Assembly (NCBI RefSeq): GCF_902506295.1
Contig: NZ_LR733312.1
Coordinates: 1,087,572-1,151,571, forward strand
Source of the DNA: Luteimonas sp. 9C
GTDB lineage: Bacteria > Pseudomonadota > Gammaproteobacteria > Xanthomonadales > Xanthomonadaceae
DNA: 64,000 bases
Direction of reading: 5' to 3'
Part shown: piece after piece, positions 9,351-18,137 of the stretch
How the letters are laid out: every line of letters begins with the position of its first letter
Position numbering within the stretch: position 1 is the stretch's first letter
Notes under the pieces: generated by a model
The model's database searches: none
The model's input: the letters and a program-made list of their open reading frames with translations, nothing else
What the model was told of the DNA's origin: nothing
Program-made: the position numbers and the translations under genes

Positions 9351-11263
9351 GCCGTCTTGCCCGGAGCCTGCACGCGCCAGCGCGGCAGCACACCGAGCAG
9401 CGCACCGTTGGAGACGAGCTTCACCGCGGCGGCGACTTCGCCGTCGAGGGCGCGATCGCGATCGAGGAAGGGGATCGCCTGGCGCACGATCGCGTGCGCG
9501 GCAGCGACGATCTCACCGGGATGGAACGGCTCGCAGGCCGCGAGCTCGGCGCGCAGCGCTTCCACTTCGTCGACGAAAGCGCCGCGGGTCGGGCGATCGG
9601 ACGCCGGACCGCCCTGCACCTTTGCCGCCAGCGCTTCGGCATCGCCGCGCCGCGCCAGATCGCGCGCGGCGTTGATCATGTCCACGCGCAGGTCCAGCGC
9701 CTGCGCGGCGGTGTAGAGCTCGAGCGCCAGCACCTTGCCCAGATCGTCGGCCATCGACAGCACGTGGCGTGCTTCGTTGGTGCCCATCGACACGTGGTCT
9801 TCGGCGTTCGCGCTCGTCGGGATCGAATACACGCTGGCCGGATGCGCGCGCGTGGCGAGATCGTTGACGATCGCCGCCGCGGTGTACTGCACGATCATGT
9901 AACCCGACTCGGTCGCGTCCTCGTTGCCGATCAGGAAGCCCGGCAGACCGTCGTTCGTCGACGGATCAACCAGCTTGTTGAGACGGCGCTCGGAAATCGA
10001 CGCCAGCACGGGAATCGCCGCCTTGACGTAACTCATCGCCAGCGCGAGCGGCATGCCGTGGAAGTGACCGGCGGAAATCACCTTCTCCTCGACGTGCTCG
10101 GCCTCGCGGTCCGGGAACACCAGCGGATTGTCCGTGACCGCGTTGAGTTCGATCTCGAACACGCGCTTGGCCTGCTCCACCGCGTCACGCACGGCGCCGT
10201 GCACCTGCGGAATGCAGCGAAGCGAATAGCTGTCCTGCGGCTGGTGCTTCTTGCCGCCGCGGAACGGGCGGAAGCGCGTGTAGAACTTCTCGCGGCCGTG
10301 GCGCTGGTCGCTCGGCACCCAGTCCCAGCCGATGTCGAAGCGCAGTGCCTGCGCCTCGGGAGTGTCCCAGCTGGACGGCAGCCACGGACGGAAGCGCGGC
10401 ACGAGGTGATAGGGAATGTCGGCGAGTGTCGAACCCGTGAGCAGCTCGCGCAGATGCGCGGCCACCTCGACCTGGCCCGGATGCGGGCGCAGAGCATGCA
10501 CGTCCGGGTCGAACGCGCCGAGACGACCGGCGAAGGCGTCGATGGTCATCGCCGCGGCGAGATCGGCGGTGTCGAGCAAGGCGTCGAGCTTCTGCAGCGC
10601 GAGCACGCCGGTGGCGAGCATCTGCGCGGTGCCGTTGTTGAGCGCCAGGCCTTCCTTGTACGACAGCGTGACCGGCGCAAGACCCGCGCGCTTCAGCGCC
10701 TCGGCGCCCGGCATCCGCTCGCCGTCGAGATAAGCTTCGCCGCCGCCCAGCAGCACGATCGCCAGATGCGACAACGGCGCGAGATCGCCGGATGCACCGA
10801 CCGAACCCAGCGCCGGCACCACCGGCACGATGCCCGAATTGAGCAGCGCGGCCAGTGCCTGCAGTGTCTGCACACGAATACCCGAATGACCCTTGAGCAG
10901 CGTGTTGATGCGGATGCACAGCATCGCGCGGACCACGTCCGCGGACAGCGGCTCGCCGACGCAGACCGCGTGCGTCACGATCAGATTGACCTGCAGTTCC
11001 TCGTGCAGCGAACGGTTCGACGGCGTCGCGCCCGGCAGGTCGTCGCGCAGCGGACGCGCACCGAGCAGGCGGTCGGCGTTGCTGCCGAAACCGGTCGACA
11101 CACCGTAGATCGGCTCCTCGCGGCGCACCTGCTCGGCGAGGAAGTCTGCAGCGCGGGCGACGCCTTCCAGCGCACCGTCGTCGAGCGCGACCGGCGCGCC
11201 GTGCGCAACCATGACCAGCTGCGCGCGTGTCAGCGAGCGGCCGTCGAGGCGAATGGATTTCAT
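9347..11263 (-). CDS. HAL/PAL-family aromatic amino-acid ammonia-lyase, histidine ammonia-lyase-like
   Basis: A lyase with the autocatalytic MIO prosthetic group: GSVGASGDLAPLSH holds the Ala-Ser-Gly triad at about residues 157-159. Other family marks are YGVSTGFG (53-60), NNGTAQM (209-215), QDSYSLRC (343-350) and SANAEDHVSMGT. It is 638 residues, against about 510 for usual bacterial HutH, with extra sequence near residues 70-85, about 281-340 (Trp/Arg-rich) and in the C-terminal third. The selectivity pair aligned to Ser-His of HutH reads Thr-His (NLIVTHA), closer to histidine than to Tyr/Phe lyases. There is no hutU, hutI or hutG nearby. The substrate is therefore inferred, not shown. A GGGAGG site precedes the ATG. 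Confidence 0.8.
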   Translation of the reverse strand: MKSIRLDGRSLTRAQLVMVAHGAPVALDDGALEGVARAADFLAEQVRREEPIYGVSTGFGSNADRLLGARPLRDDLPGATPSNRSLHEELQVNLIVTHAVCVGEPLSADVVRAMLCIRINTLLKGHSGIRVQTLQALAALLNSGIVPVVPALGSVGASGDLAPLSHLAIVLLGGGEAYLDGERMPGAEALKRAGLAPVTLSYKEGLALNNGTAQMLATGVLALQKLDALLDTADLAAAMTIDAFAGRLGAFDPDVHALRPHPGQVEVAAHLRELLTGSTLADIPYHLVPRFRPWLPSSWDTPEAQALRFDIGWDWVPSDQRHGREKFYTRFRPFRGGKKHQPQDSYSLRCIPQVHGAVRDAVEQAKRVFEIELNAVTDNPLVFPDREAEHVEEKVISAGHFHGMPLALAMSYVKAAIPVLASISERRLNKLVDPSTNDGLPGFLIGNEDATESGYMIVQYTAAAIVNDLATRAHPASVYSIPTSANAEDHVSMGTNEARHVLSMADDLGKVLALELYTAAQALDLRVDMINAARDLARRGDAEALAAKVQGGPASDRPTRGAFVDEVEALRAELAACEPFHPGEIVAAAHAIVRQAIPFLDRDRALDGEVAAAVKLVSNGALLGVLPRWRVQAPGKTA

Positions 11264-11316
11264 GGGGCGTCTCCCTCCCGGAGCACGAACGCGGCGCGGC
11301 GCGCCGCGGTGGACCT

Positions 11317-12687
11317 TTACGGCATCGACCGCGCCTGCTCGCGCTCGACCAGCAGCGTACGCGGCAGATCGTCGTCGGCGACCTCGAACTGTTCGCCGCG
11401 GCGCAGATCCTTGACCGCGACCACGCCCTTGGCGGCTTCGTCCTCGCCGCGGATCACGACGAAACGGATGCCGGCGCGATCGGCGTACTGCATCTGCTTG
11501 GCGAGCTTGCGCGGCTCCAGCTGGGTTTCGACATTGAGGCCGCTGCTGCGCAGGCGCTGCGACAGCGCGAGCGCGTCGGGCAGCGAGGCGTCGTCGAGCA
11601 AGGTGACCAGCACGTCGACCGAACTGTCGGCGGTCGTGATGAGCCCCGCTTCGCGCAGCTGCCAGAACAGCCGCGTCAGGCCGATCGAGATGCCGACGCC
11701 CGGCAGCTTCGACTTGGTGTAGTGGCTGGCGAGGTTGTCGTAGCGGCCACCCGAGCAGATCGAACCGATCTGCGGGTGCGCATCGAGGATCGTCTCGTAG
11801 ACCATGCCGGTGTAGTAGTCGAGACCGCGCGCGATCGACAGGTTCAGCGCGTAGCGCGATTCCGGCACGCCGAGCGCGCGCAGCTGGCCCAGCAGGTCGC
11901 GCAGTTCGTTGCGGCCTTCCTCGAACAGATCGGTGCCGGCGCCGAGCGCATCGAGCTTCGCCAGCGCATCGTCGTGGCCGGTCGAGCGCACGCGCGAGAA
12001 CGCGAGCAGACGCTCGGCGACCTCGTCGGACAGACCGAATTCCTCGCCGGTCAGCGTCGCGCGCACCGCGTCCTCACCGCGCTTGTCGAGCTTGTCGATC
12101 TCGCGCAGCACGGTCATCTGCCGCGCGTCGTCGATGCCCTGCCCTTCAAAATAGCCGCGCAGCAGCTTGCGGTGGTTGAGCTGGATCGTGAACTCGCCGA
12201 TGTCGAGCGCGGCGAACACCGCGCTGATCACCGCCGGCACTTCGGCGTCGTAACGCGGCGACAGCGAATCCTTGCCGATCACGTCGATGTCGCACTGGTA
12301 GAACTCGCGGAAGCGGCCGCGCTGCGCGCGCTCGCCGCGGTAGACGCGTTGCATCTGGTAGCGGCGGAACGGGAACGCGAGGTCGTGCTCGTGCTCGGCG
12401 ACGTAGCGCGCCAGCGGCACGGTCAGGTCGAAGCGCAGCGCGAGTTCCGGCAGGCCCTCGGACTGCTTCTCGAGTGCGCCGGTGGACTGCACGAAATACA
12501 CCTGGCGCTCGGTCTCGCCACCCGACTTGGTCAGCAGCGTCTCCGACAGCTCGAACACCGGCGTCTCGATCGGCAGGAACCCGAAGCCCTCGAACGTGCG
12601 GCGGATCGTGTCCAGCATGCGCTGGAAGGCGATCTGGTCGCGCGGCAACAGTTCCATGACGCCGGGCGGGGTCCGGGGCTTGATCAT
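11317..12687 (-). CDS. hisS: Histidyl-tRNA synthetase
   Basis: A class II aminoacyl-tRNA synthetase of 456 residues that charges tRNA-His. Motif 2 is visible as [19 protein letters not shown] followed by FREFYQCD. The histidine-binding loops are [13 protein letters not shown] and SGGRYDNL, and motif 3 is [13 protein letters not shown]-terminal anticodon-binding domain follows from about residue 360. The start [17 protein letters not shown] at 12687 matches the usual N-terminus; earlier Met codons at 12726 and 12807 give unneeded extensions. It lies 53 bases upstream of the lyase gene. Confidence 0.95.
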   Translation of the reverse strand: MIKPRTPPGVMELLPRDQIAFQRMLDTIRRTFEGFGFLPIETPVFELSETLLTKSGGETERQVYFVQSTGALEKQSEGLPELALRFDLTVPLARYVAEHEHDLAFPFRRYQMQRVYRGERAQRGRFREFYQCDIDVIGKDSLSPRYDAEVPAVISAVFAALDIGEFTIQLNHRKLLRGYFEGQGIDDARQMTVLREIDKLDKRGEDAVRATLTGEEFGLSDEVAERLLAFSRVRSTGHDDALAKLDALGAGTDLFEEGRNELRDLLGQLRALGVPESRYALNLSIARGLDYYTGMVYETILDAHPQIGSICSGGRYDNLASHYTKSKLPGVGISIGLTRLFWQLREAGLITTADSSVDVLVTLLDDASLPDALALSQRLRSSGLNVETQLEPRKLAKQMQYADRAGIRFVVIRGEDEAAKGVVAVKDLRRGEQFEVADDDLPRTLLVEREQARSMP

Positions 12688-12814
12688 GCGGGCAGGCTCT
12701 TCGGTGATGCGGATGGAGACGGACATTCTAATGCGTCCCCTCCGCGACAGCATTCCGCCCTGCGGACGCGCGATCCGGCCGTTCCGGGAGCGCGCCAGCG
12801 CGCGCAAGCGCGGC

Positions 12815-14512
12815 CTACACGGATGCGTGCGTGCCGCGATCGTCGTGCAGGCGGCCCGCGCGCAACCACAGATGCCGGTCGACTAGGCCGGGCGGCAGTG
12901 CGCCGTGGGTGATCAGCAGCAGGCTGCGCCCGGCCAGCAGTGCGGGCAGTTCGCGCAGCAGGGCGTCGGCGGTGTCGTGGTCGAGGCCTTCGGTGGGCTC
13001 GTCGAGCACCACCAGCGGCGCCTGTCGCAGCAGCGCGCGCGCCAGTGCGAGACGCCGTGCCTGGCCGGCCGACATCGTCACACCCGACTCGCCGACCCAG
13101 GCATCCAGCCCGCCGATCCGCTCGGCCCAGCCCTTGAGCCGCACCTGCGCGAGCATCGCCCACAGCGTGACGTCGTCGGCATCGGGCGCGCCGAACACCA
13201 GGTTGTCGCGCACGCGCCCGGCGAACACCGGCGCGTTCTGCGGCAGCCAGGCCAGACGCGCATACCAGTCCGCCTGCGCCAGCGCGCGCAGGTCGATGCC
13301 CGCCCAGGTCACCTGCCCGGCCTGCGCCTCGGCGCTCCGCAGCAGCAGCGCGGTCAACGTGGACTTGCCGGCGCCGCTGTCACCACTGATCGCGATGCGC
13401 TCGCCGGGTGCGATCGTCAGATCGAGACCCCGCAATACCGGACGCCCGTCGTCGGCCCATGCAAAGGTCACGTCCTCGAAGCGCAGCGCGCCATGCGCCG
13501 GTACCGCGAGCGGCTGCGCGGGGTCGCCCACCGCCGGCCGTGCACCGGCCACCGCGTCGAGACGCGCGATCGACGCGCGCGCGGCCAGCAGCGCCTGCCA
13601 CGCGAGGCCGGCACCGGCCCAGGCCTCGAACAGGCCGATCGCGATGAAGAAGATCGCCGCGGCCTGCGCCGCCGGCAGCACGCCGGCAGTGAATCCGTTC
13701 GCGATGCTCCACAGGAGCCCGAGCAGGCCGATCGCGGCAAGCCCGCCGTGCAGCGCCTGCGCATCGGCCAGCCGGCGACGGCGTACGCGCTCGAGTGCGG
13801 CGACGTCGTCCGCCTCGGCCTTCACGCGCGACAGCCACCCCGTGGTCGCGTCGAGCGCGGCCAGATCGGCGCGGCCTTCGTAGAGTTCGTGCAGGCGTGC
13901 GCGCAACGCCGCGCGGCGTTGTGCCCGCTGCGTCTCCTCGGCGCTCCGTCGCCAGGCCACGCAGCCGGGTACGACGATCGCGAGCATGGCGGCGACCAGC
14001 GCCAGCCATGCCGCGCTCGGCGGATGCAGCCAGGCGACGATGCCCAGACCGAACCCACCGACGCCGAGCAACGCCAGCAGCGGCCCGGTCGCACGCAGCA
14101 GCAGGCCATCGACGGCATCGATGTCGTCGAGCAGGCGCGCGAGCAGATCGCCGGTGCGCAGGCGGCCGAGCTGCGCCGGGCTCAGGCGCAGCGCACGGGC
14201 GAAGAACCAGCTGCGCAGATCGCGCGCGATGCGCAGCATCGCATCGTGGCCGGACAGCTTTTCGAGATAGCGCGAGACGATGCGCGCCAGCGTCAGCCCG
14301 CGGATGCCGGCCGACGGGGTGAAGAAATTGAAGCTGCCGAGCACGCCGTACGTCAGCGCCGCACCGGTCAGGAATGCGCCGGACACGCCGAGCAGTCCGA
14401 CGCCCGCGAGCAGCGTCAGCAGCATCAGTGCCACCGCGAGCAGCACGCCGCGGCGATGCCCGCGCAGCAGCGCGCGCGTGGACGGGATGCGGGTGAGGTC
14501 CCCGCCACTCAC
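12815..14512 (-). CDS. cydC: Heterodimeric thiol ABC exporter subunit CydC
   Basis: A 565-residue ABC half-transporter. Six membrane helices occupy the N-terminal about 320 residues. The nucleotide-binding domain has Walker [12 protein letters not shown], a signature-like [15 protein letters not shown] and Walker [13 protein letters not shown]. CydDC exports reductants (cysteine/glutathione) to the periplasm and is needed for cytochrome bd assembly in known systems. The start is a GTG at 14512 whose GTGA overlaps the cydD stop by four bases. An in-frame readthrough to 15190 runs inside cydD in another phase. cydAB are not in this window. Confidence 0.92.
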   Translation of the reverse strand: MSGGDLTRIPSTRALLRGHRRGVLLAVALMLLTLLAGVGLLGVSGAFLTGAALTYGVLGSFNFFTPSAGIRGLTLARIVSRYLEKLSGHDAMLRIARDLRSWFFARALRLSPAQLGRLRTGDLLARLLDDIDAVDGLLLRATGPLLALLGVGGFGLGIVAWLHPPSAAWLALVAAMLAIVVPGCVAWRRSAEETQRAQRRAALRARLHELYEGRADLAALDATTGWLSRVKAEADDVAALERVRRRRLADAQALHGGLAAIGLLGLLWSIANGFTAGVLPAAQAAAIFFIAIGLFEAWAGAGLAWQALLAARASIARLDAVAGARPAVGDPAQPLAVPAHGALRFEDVTFAWADDGRPVLRGLDLTIAPGERIAISGDSGAGKSTLTALLLRSAEAQAGQVTWAGIDLRALAQADWYARLAWLPQNAPVFAGRVRDNLVFGAPDADDVTLWAMLAQVRLKGWAERIGGLDAWVGESGVTMSAGQARRLALARALLRQAPLVVLDEPTEGLDHDTADALLRELPALLAGRSLLLITHGALPPGLVDRHLWLRAGRLHDDRGTHASV

Positions 14513-16221
14513 GGCGCGACCTCCGCCGGTGTCGGCACCTGCCACTGCGCACCGGCCCAGGCCATCACCGCAGTGCTGTGGGTCGCGATGATGACGGTGC
14601 ATACGCCGGACACGGCCGCCAGCGCGGCGAGCAGGTCGGCCTCCGTATCGGGATCGAGGAACGCGGTGGGCTCGTCGAGCAGCAGCACCTGCGGCCGCAG
14701 CAGCAGCGCGCGCGCCAGGGCCACGCGGCGCGCTTCGCCGCCGGACAGGCCGAAGCCGCGCTCCCCGATCACCGTGTCCATGCCGTCGGGCAACTGCGAC
14801 ACGAAGCGCGTCACCTGCGCCACGCGCGCGGCCTCGGCGACTTCGGCATCGCTGGCGTCGGGCGCGCCGATGCGCAGGTTGTCGGCGATGCTGCCGTGGA
14901 ACAGCCACGGTCGCTGTCCGGCGAGTGCGATGCGCGTGCCGGGCGCGATGTCGATGCGGCCGGCTTCCGGCGTCAACCAGCCGGCGATCGCATCGAGCAG
15001 CGTGCTCTTGCCCGACCCGCTGGGGCCGACGAGGGCAAGGCGCGCGCCGGCCGGAACCTGCAGCGAGATGCCGCACAGCGCGGGCGTGCCGGCGCCCGGG
15101 TGGCGAAGCGTGGCGTTGGAGATGTGCACCGCCACCGGGGCTTGCACACTGCCGGGGCGACGGCGTGTGCCGCCTGCTCGCGCAGGACACCGTGCGTCGG
15201 TCGCGAGATCAGGCAGTCCATCGCACGCCGCCTCGATCTCCGCCGCCGCCGCCAGCGCATTCGCGCGGTCGTGGTAGTGCGCGGCCAAGCGGCGCATCGG
15301 CGCGTAGAACTCCGGCGCGAGCAGCAGGCAGAACAGGCCCGTCGACAGCGGCAGGGGCACACCGCGCAGATCGAGCATGCCCAGGTAGGTGAAGCCGAAA
15401 TACACCGCGACCAGCGCCACGCTGACCGAGGCGAAGAACTCCAGGACCGCCGATGACAGGAACGCGATCCGCAGCACCCGCATGCTGCGCACGCGGATGG
15501 TCTCCGTCGCCTCGCCGACCTGCGCGCGTTCGGCGTCACCGCGGCCGTAGACGCGGATCAGGTCCAGCCCGCGCAGGCGGTCGGTGAAATGCGCACCCGC
15601 GCGCGCGAGTGCGGCCAGCTGGCGGCGACCGGCGGTTTCGGCGCCCTTGCCGATCAGCATCATGAACACCGGCGCCAGCGGCGCGGTCAGCAACAGCACC
15701 AGTCCGACGATCCAGTCGGCGGCGAACACCGCGACGAGGATCGCGCCCGGCACCCACATGATGTCGGTCCGCGCGACGAGATAGCCGCTGTAGTACCCGG
15801 CGGTGGCGTCGACATGGCCGGTCGACAGCGCGACCAGCGCGCCGCTGCGGCGACCGCGCAACCACACCGGTCCGCGCGCGGCCACGGCGCCCGCCAGCCC
15901 TGCGCGCATCCGCGCCAGCACCGATTCGACGACATCCGCCTGCAGCCGCTGTCCCGCCCAGACCAGCGCGGTGCGCGCGAGCAGCGTGGCGGCCAGCAGC
16001 ATCAGCGGCGCGTGCAGCGCGTCGAGCCCGGCGCGCGCGAACAGCAAGGCGTCCAGCGCCCAGGCGATCGCAGCGGCCTGTGGAATCCACAGCCAGCCGG
16101 CCAGCACCTGACAGGCGCAGGCGCGGCGGTGACGGTCGCGCCACGGCGCCAGCTGCGCATCGAGCCACGCGCCCCGCCGGCGTCGCGCCTCCAGCGGGGA
16201 ATCTGGCAGGGGCGTCGTCAT
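14509..16221 (-). CDS. cydD: Heterodimeric thiol ABC exporter subunit CydD
   Basis: The partner of CydC, 570 residues. Membrane helices cover about residues 40-300. The C-terminal ATPase has Walker A VGPSGSGKSTLLDAI, signature LSGGEARRVALARALLL and Walker B VLLLDEPTAFLDPDTEADL. The ATG at 16221 (MTTPLPDS) was preferred to an earlier Met at 16284. The pair cydD-cydC is coupled by a four-base overlap. Upstream, 16222-16417 separates it from the divergent tRNA-Pro. Confidence 0.92.
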   Translation of the reverse strand: MTTPLPDSPLEARRRRGAWLDAQLAPWRDRHRRACACQVLAGWLWIPQAAAIAWALDALLFARAGLDALHAPLMLLAATLLARTALVWAGQRLQADVVESVLARMRAGLAGAVAARGPVWLRGRRSGALVALSTGHVDATAGYYSGYLVARTDIMWVPGAILVAVFAADWIVGLVLLLTAPLAPVFMMLIGKGAETAGRRQLAALARAGAHFTDRLRGLDLIRVYGRGDAERAQVGEATETIRVRSMRVLRIAFLSSAVLEFFASVSVALVAVYFGFTYLGMLDLRGVPLPLSTGLFCLLLAPEFYAPMRRLAAHYHDRANALAAAAEIEAACDGLPDLATDARCPARAGGTRRRPGSVQAPVAVHISNATLRHPGAGTPALCGISLQVPAGARLALVGPSGSGKSTLLDAIAGWLTPEAGRIDIAPGTRIALAGQRPWLFHGSIADNLRIGAPDASDAEVAEAARVAQVTRFVSQLPDGMDTVIGERGFGLSGGEARRVALARALLLRPQVLLLDEPTAFLDPDTEADLLAALAAVSGVCTVIIATHSTAVMAWAGAQWQVPTPAEVAP

Positions 16222-16373
16222 GCGGATATGGTCATGCGGGAAGGGACATGCAGGCTCCGGACCGCGGACACCGCACACCGGCATCGCGAGACGCCAGTAT
16301 CGCAGTCCGCCGCGTCCGGAACGCCGCTGTCATCGCCGAACCCGCGCGGACACAAATTCTCTTCACGAAGTGC

Positions 16374-16403
16374 TTGCCCTCCCCGCGGGTGCATCAGTAG
16401 AAT
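16374..16403 (+). promoter_or_regulatory. Sigma-70 promoter of tRNA-Pro
   Basis: TTGCCC (16374-16379) and TAGAAT (16398-16403) are separated by 18 bases and end 14 bases before the mature tRNA 5' end, which fits a transcript with a very short 5' leader. Confidence 0.6.
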
Positions 16404-16417
16404 GCGCGGCTCACCTT

Positions 16418-16495
<78 letters not shown>

Positions 16496-16521
16496 CCGCA
16501 GAGATGCGGTAGGTGAACTCG

Positions 16522-16547
16522 AAAACCGGCCCTCGCGCCGGTTTTTT
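16522..16547 (+). terminator. Intrinsic terminator after tRNA-Pro
   Basis: CCGGC (16526-16530) and GCCGG (16537-16541) form the stem, extended by A-T pairs from the flanking AAAA and TTTTTT runs. It lies 27 bases past the tRNA CCA and just before the MFS gene. Confidence 0.8.
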
Positions 16548-16596
16548 CGTTTCCGGCCGTGCCCGTTTCGCGGCGATGGATGGTCCCCCCGCCGCC

Positions 16597-17817
16597 ATGA
16601 CTTCGCGTGCCACCGCGCATTCCGCATCCCGCCTGTTGCCCGCGCTCGTGCTGGCCGGCATCGCCCTGTCTGCGTTCAACCTGCGCACCGCGGTGACCTC
16701 GCTCACGCCGCTGCTGGACGTGCTCGGCGACGTCTTCGGATTCGGCTCCACGACCGCCGGCCTACTCGGCATGCTGCCGACCGCGGCCTTCGCGGTGTTC
16801 GGCGTCGCCACGCCGGCGCTGACCCGACGCATCGGCCTGGAGCGCACCGCGCTGCTGGCGATGTCGCTGGCCGGCGGCGGTCTGGTGCTGCGCTCGCTGG
16901 CGGAGGGCGTCGGCGCACTGGGGCTGGGCGCGGGCATCGCACTGGCCGGCATGGGCATCGGCAACGTGGTGCTGCCGCCGCTGGTCAAGCGCTGGTTTCC
17001 CGGCCGCGTCGGCGCGATCAGCACGCTCTACATCACGGTGCTGCAGCTCGGCACGATGCTGCCGGCGCTGCTCGCGGTGCCGGTCGCCGATGCCACGAAC
17101 TGGCGCATCGCGCTCGGTATCTGGTCGCTGACCGCATTCGCGGCCGCCGCGCCCTGGTTGTGGCTGCTGCTGCGCCACCGCGAAGCGCTCGCGCCGCCTG
17201 CGCCCGGCATCGAGGCACACGCCCGGGCCGCGCCCGCCGGTCGCGTGTGGCGATCGCCGATCGCCTGGGGCATGACCCTGATGTTCGGCATGACCTCGCT
17301 GATCACCTATTCGATGTTCACCTGGCTGCCGCTGTTGCTCACCGAGGCCGGCGCCTCGCCCGCGTTTGGCGGCACGATGGTCGCGCTGTTCTCCACGCTC
17401 GGTCTGGTCGGCGCGCTCGGCATGCCCTCGATCGCCGTGCGCATGCGCAACCCCTTCGTCATCGTGCTGCTGTGCGCGGCCTGCCATCTGACCGCGTATG
17501 CAGGCCTGCTGTTCGCGCCCATGGCCGCGCCGGTGCTGTGGGTGATCCTGCTGGGCCTCGGCCCGAGCACCTTCCCGCTCGCCCTGACCCTGATCAATCT
17601 GCGCACACGAACGCCCACGGGTTCCGCAGCCCTGTCGGGCTTCATGCAGGGCACGGGTTACGCGCTCAGCTGCGCCGGTCCGCTGCTGTTCGGGGTGCTG
17701 CATGCGGCGACGGGCGGCTGGCACTGGCCGTTCGCCCTGTTGCTGCTCGCCGTCGCCGTGCTGGTGGTCGGAGGCTGGCTGGCCTGCAAACCGCGCTGGC
17801 TCGAAGACACCTGGTGA
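16597..17817 (+). CDS. MFS transporter, CynX/NimT-like
   Basis: A 12-helix major facilitator transporter of about 406 residues. It resembles the CynX/NimT branch, whose members move cyanate, nitroimidazoles or other small compounds. Family features are the N-terminal [33 protein letters not shown] in the first half and [20 protein letters not shown] in the second. The substrate is unknown and no cyanase gene is adjacent. The start is uncertain: ATG at 16597 (MTSRATA) or 16576 (MDGPPAA). The frame opens upstream inside the tRNA terminator, so still earlier starts are unlikely. Confidence 0.85.
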   Translation: MTSRATAHSASRLLPALVLAGIALSAFNLRTAVTSLTPLLDVLGDVFGFGSTTAGLLGMLPTAAFAVFGVATPALTRRIGLERTALLAMSLAGGGLVLRSLAEGVGALGLGAGIALAGMGIGNVVLPPLVKRWFPGRVGAISTLYITVLQLGTMLPALLAVPVADATNWRIALGIWSLTAFAAAAPWLWLLLRHREALAPPAPGIEAHARAAPAGRVWRSPIAWGMTLMFGMTSLITYSMFTWLPLLLTEAGASPAFGGTMVALFSTLGLVGALGMPSIAVRMRNPFVIVLLCAACHLTAYAGLLFAPMAAPVLWVILLGLGPSTFPLALTLINLRTRTPTGSAALSGFMQGTGYALSCAGPLLFGVLHAATGGWHWPFALLLLAVAVLVVGGWLACKPRWLEDTW

Positions 17818-18137
17818 CCAGCTGCGCGGCGCGCGCACGCCGCCGGATTGCCCCGCCACACCTCGAAATGCGCCTGCCTCAGAACTGAATGCGGGCGACC
17901 GAACTGGGCACCCGGTCACGCTTCGAGGCCGTACAGGCCCCGTTAGGAATTGCCCCAACGGCCTGATCGACAACGGAAAACTTCCGGCAAATTCAGCCTG
18001 AATTGTATTTTCCGCGCGTATCTGCGTCGAAAAATTGGCCTCGAAAACACCGGGACACACGCGATCGCGACTTCCGGATGTCCAGCATCCCGGCTCCCGC
18101 TGCGCCCTGCGCAGCCCGATGCCACTTGTGAGATGCC
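17818..18137 (+). promoter_or_regulatory. Intergenic region upstream of pgaABCD with a perfect 7-1-7 palindrome
   Basis: This 320-base gap holds no convincing gene. From about 17940 to 18060 it is richer in A and T than its surroundings. It contains a perfect palindrome AATTCAG-C-CTGAATT at 17990-18004, and the adjacent CGGAA-AAC-TTCCG is also symmetrical. Both could be regulator sites for the pga operon, which in known species is under tight transcriptional and translational control. No strong sigma-70 pair is evident. Confidence 0.35.

Noticed and set aside
11317..12807. Extended hisS starting at 12807 or 12726
   Set aside because: The extra N-terminal residues are Arg-rich and unlike the synthetase; MIKPRTPPG at 12687 matches the family start.
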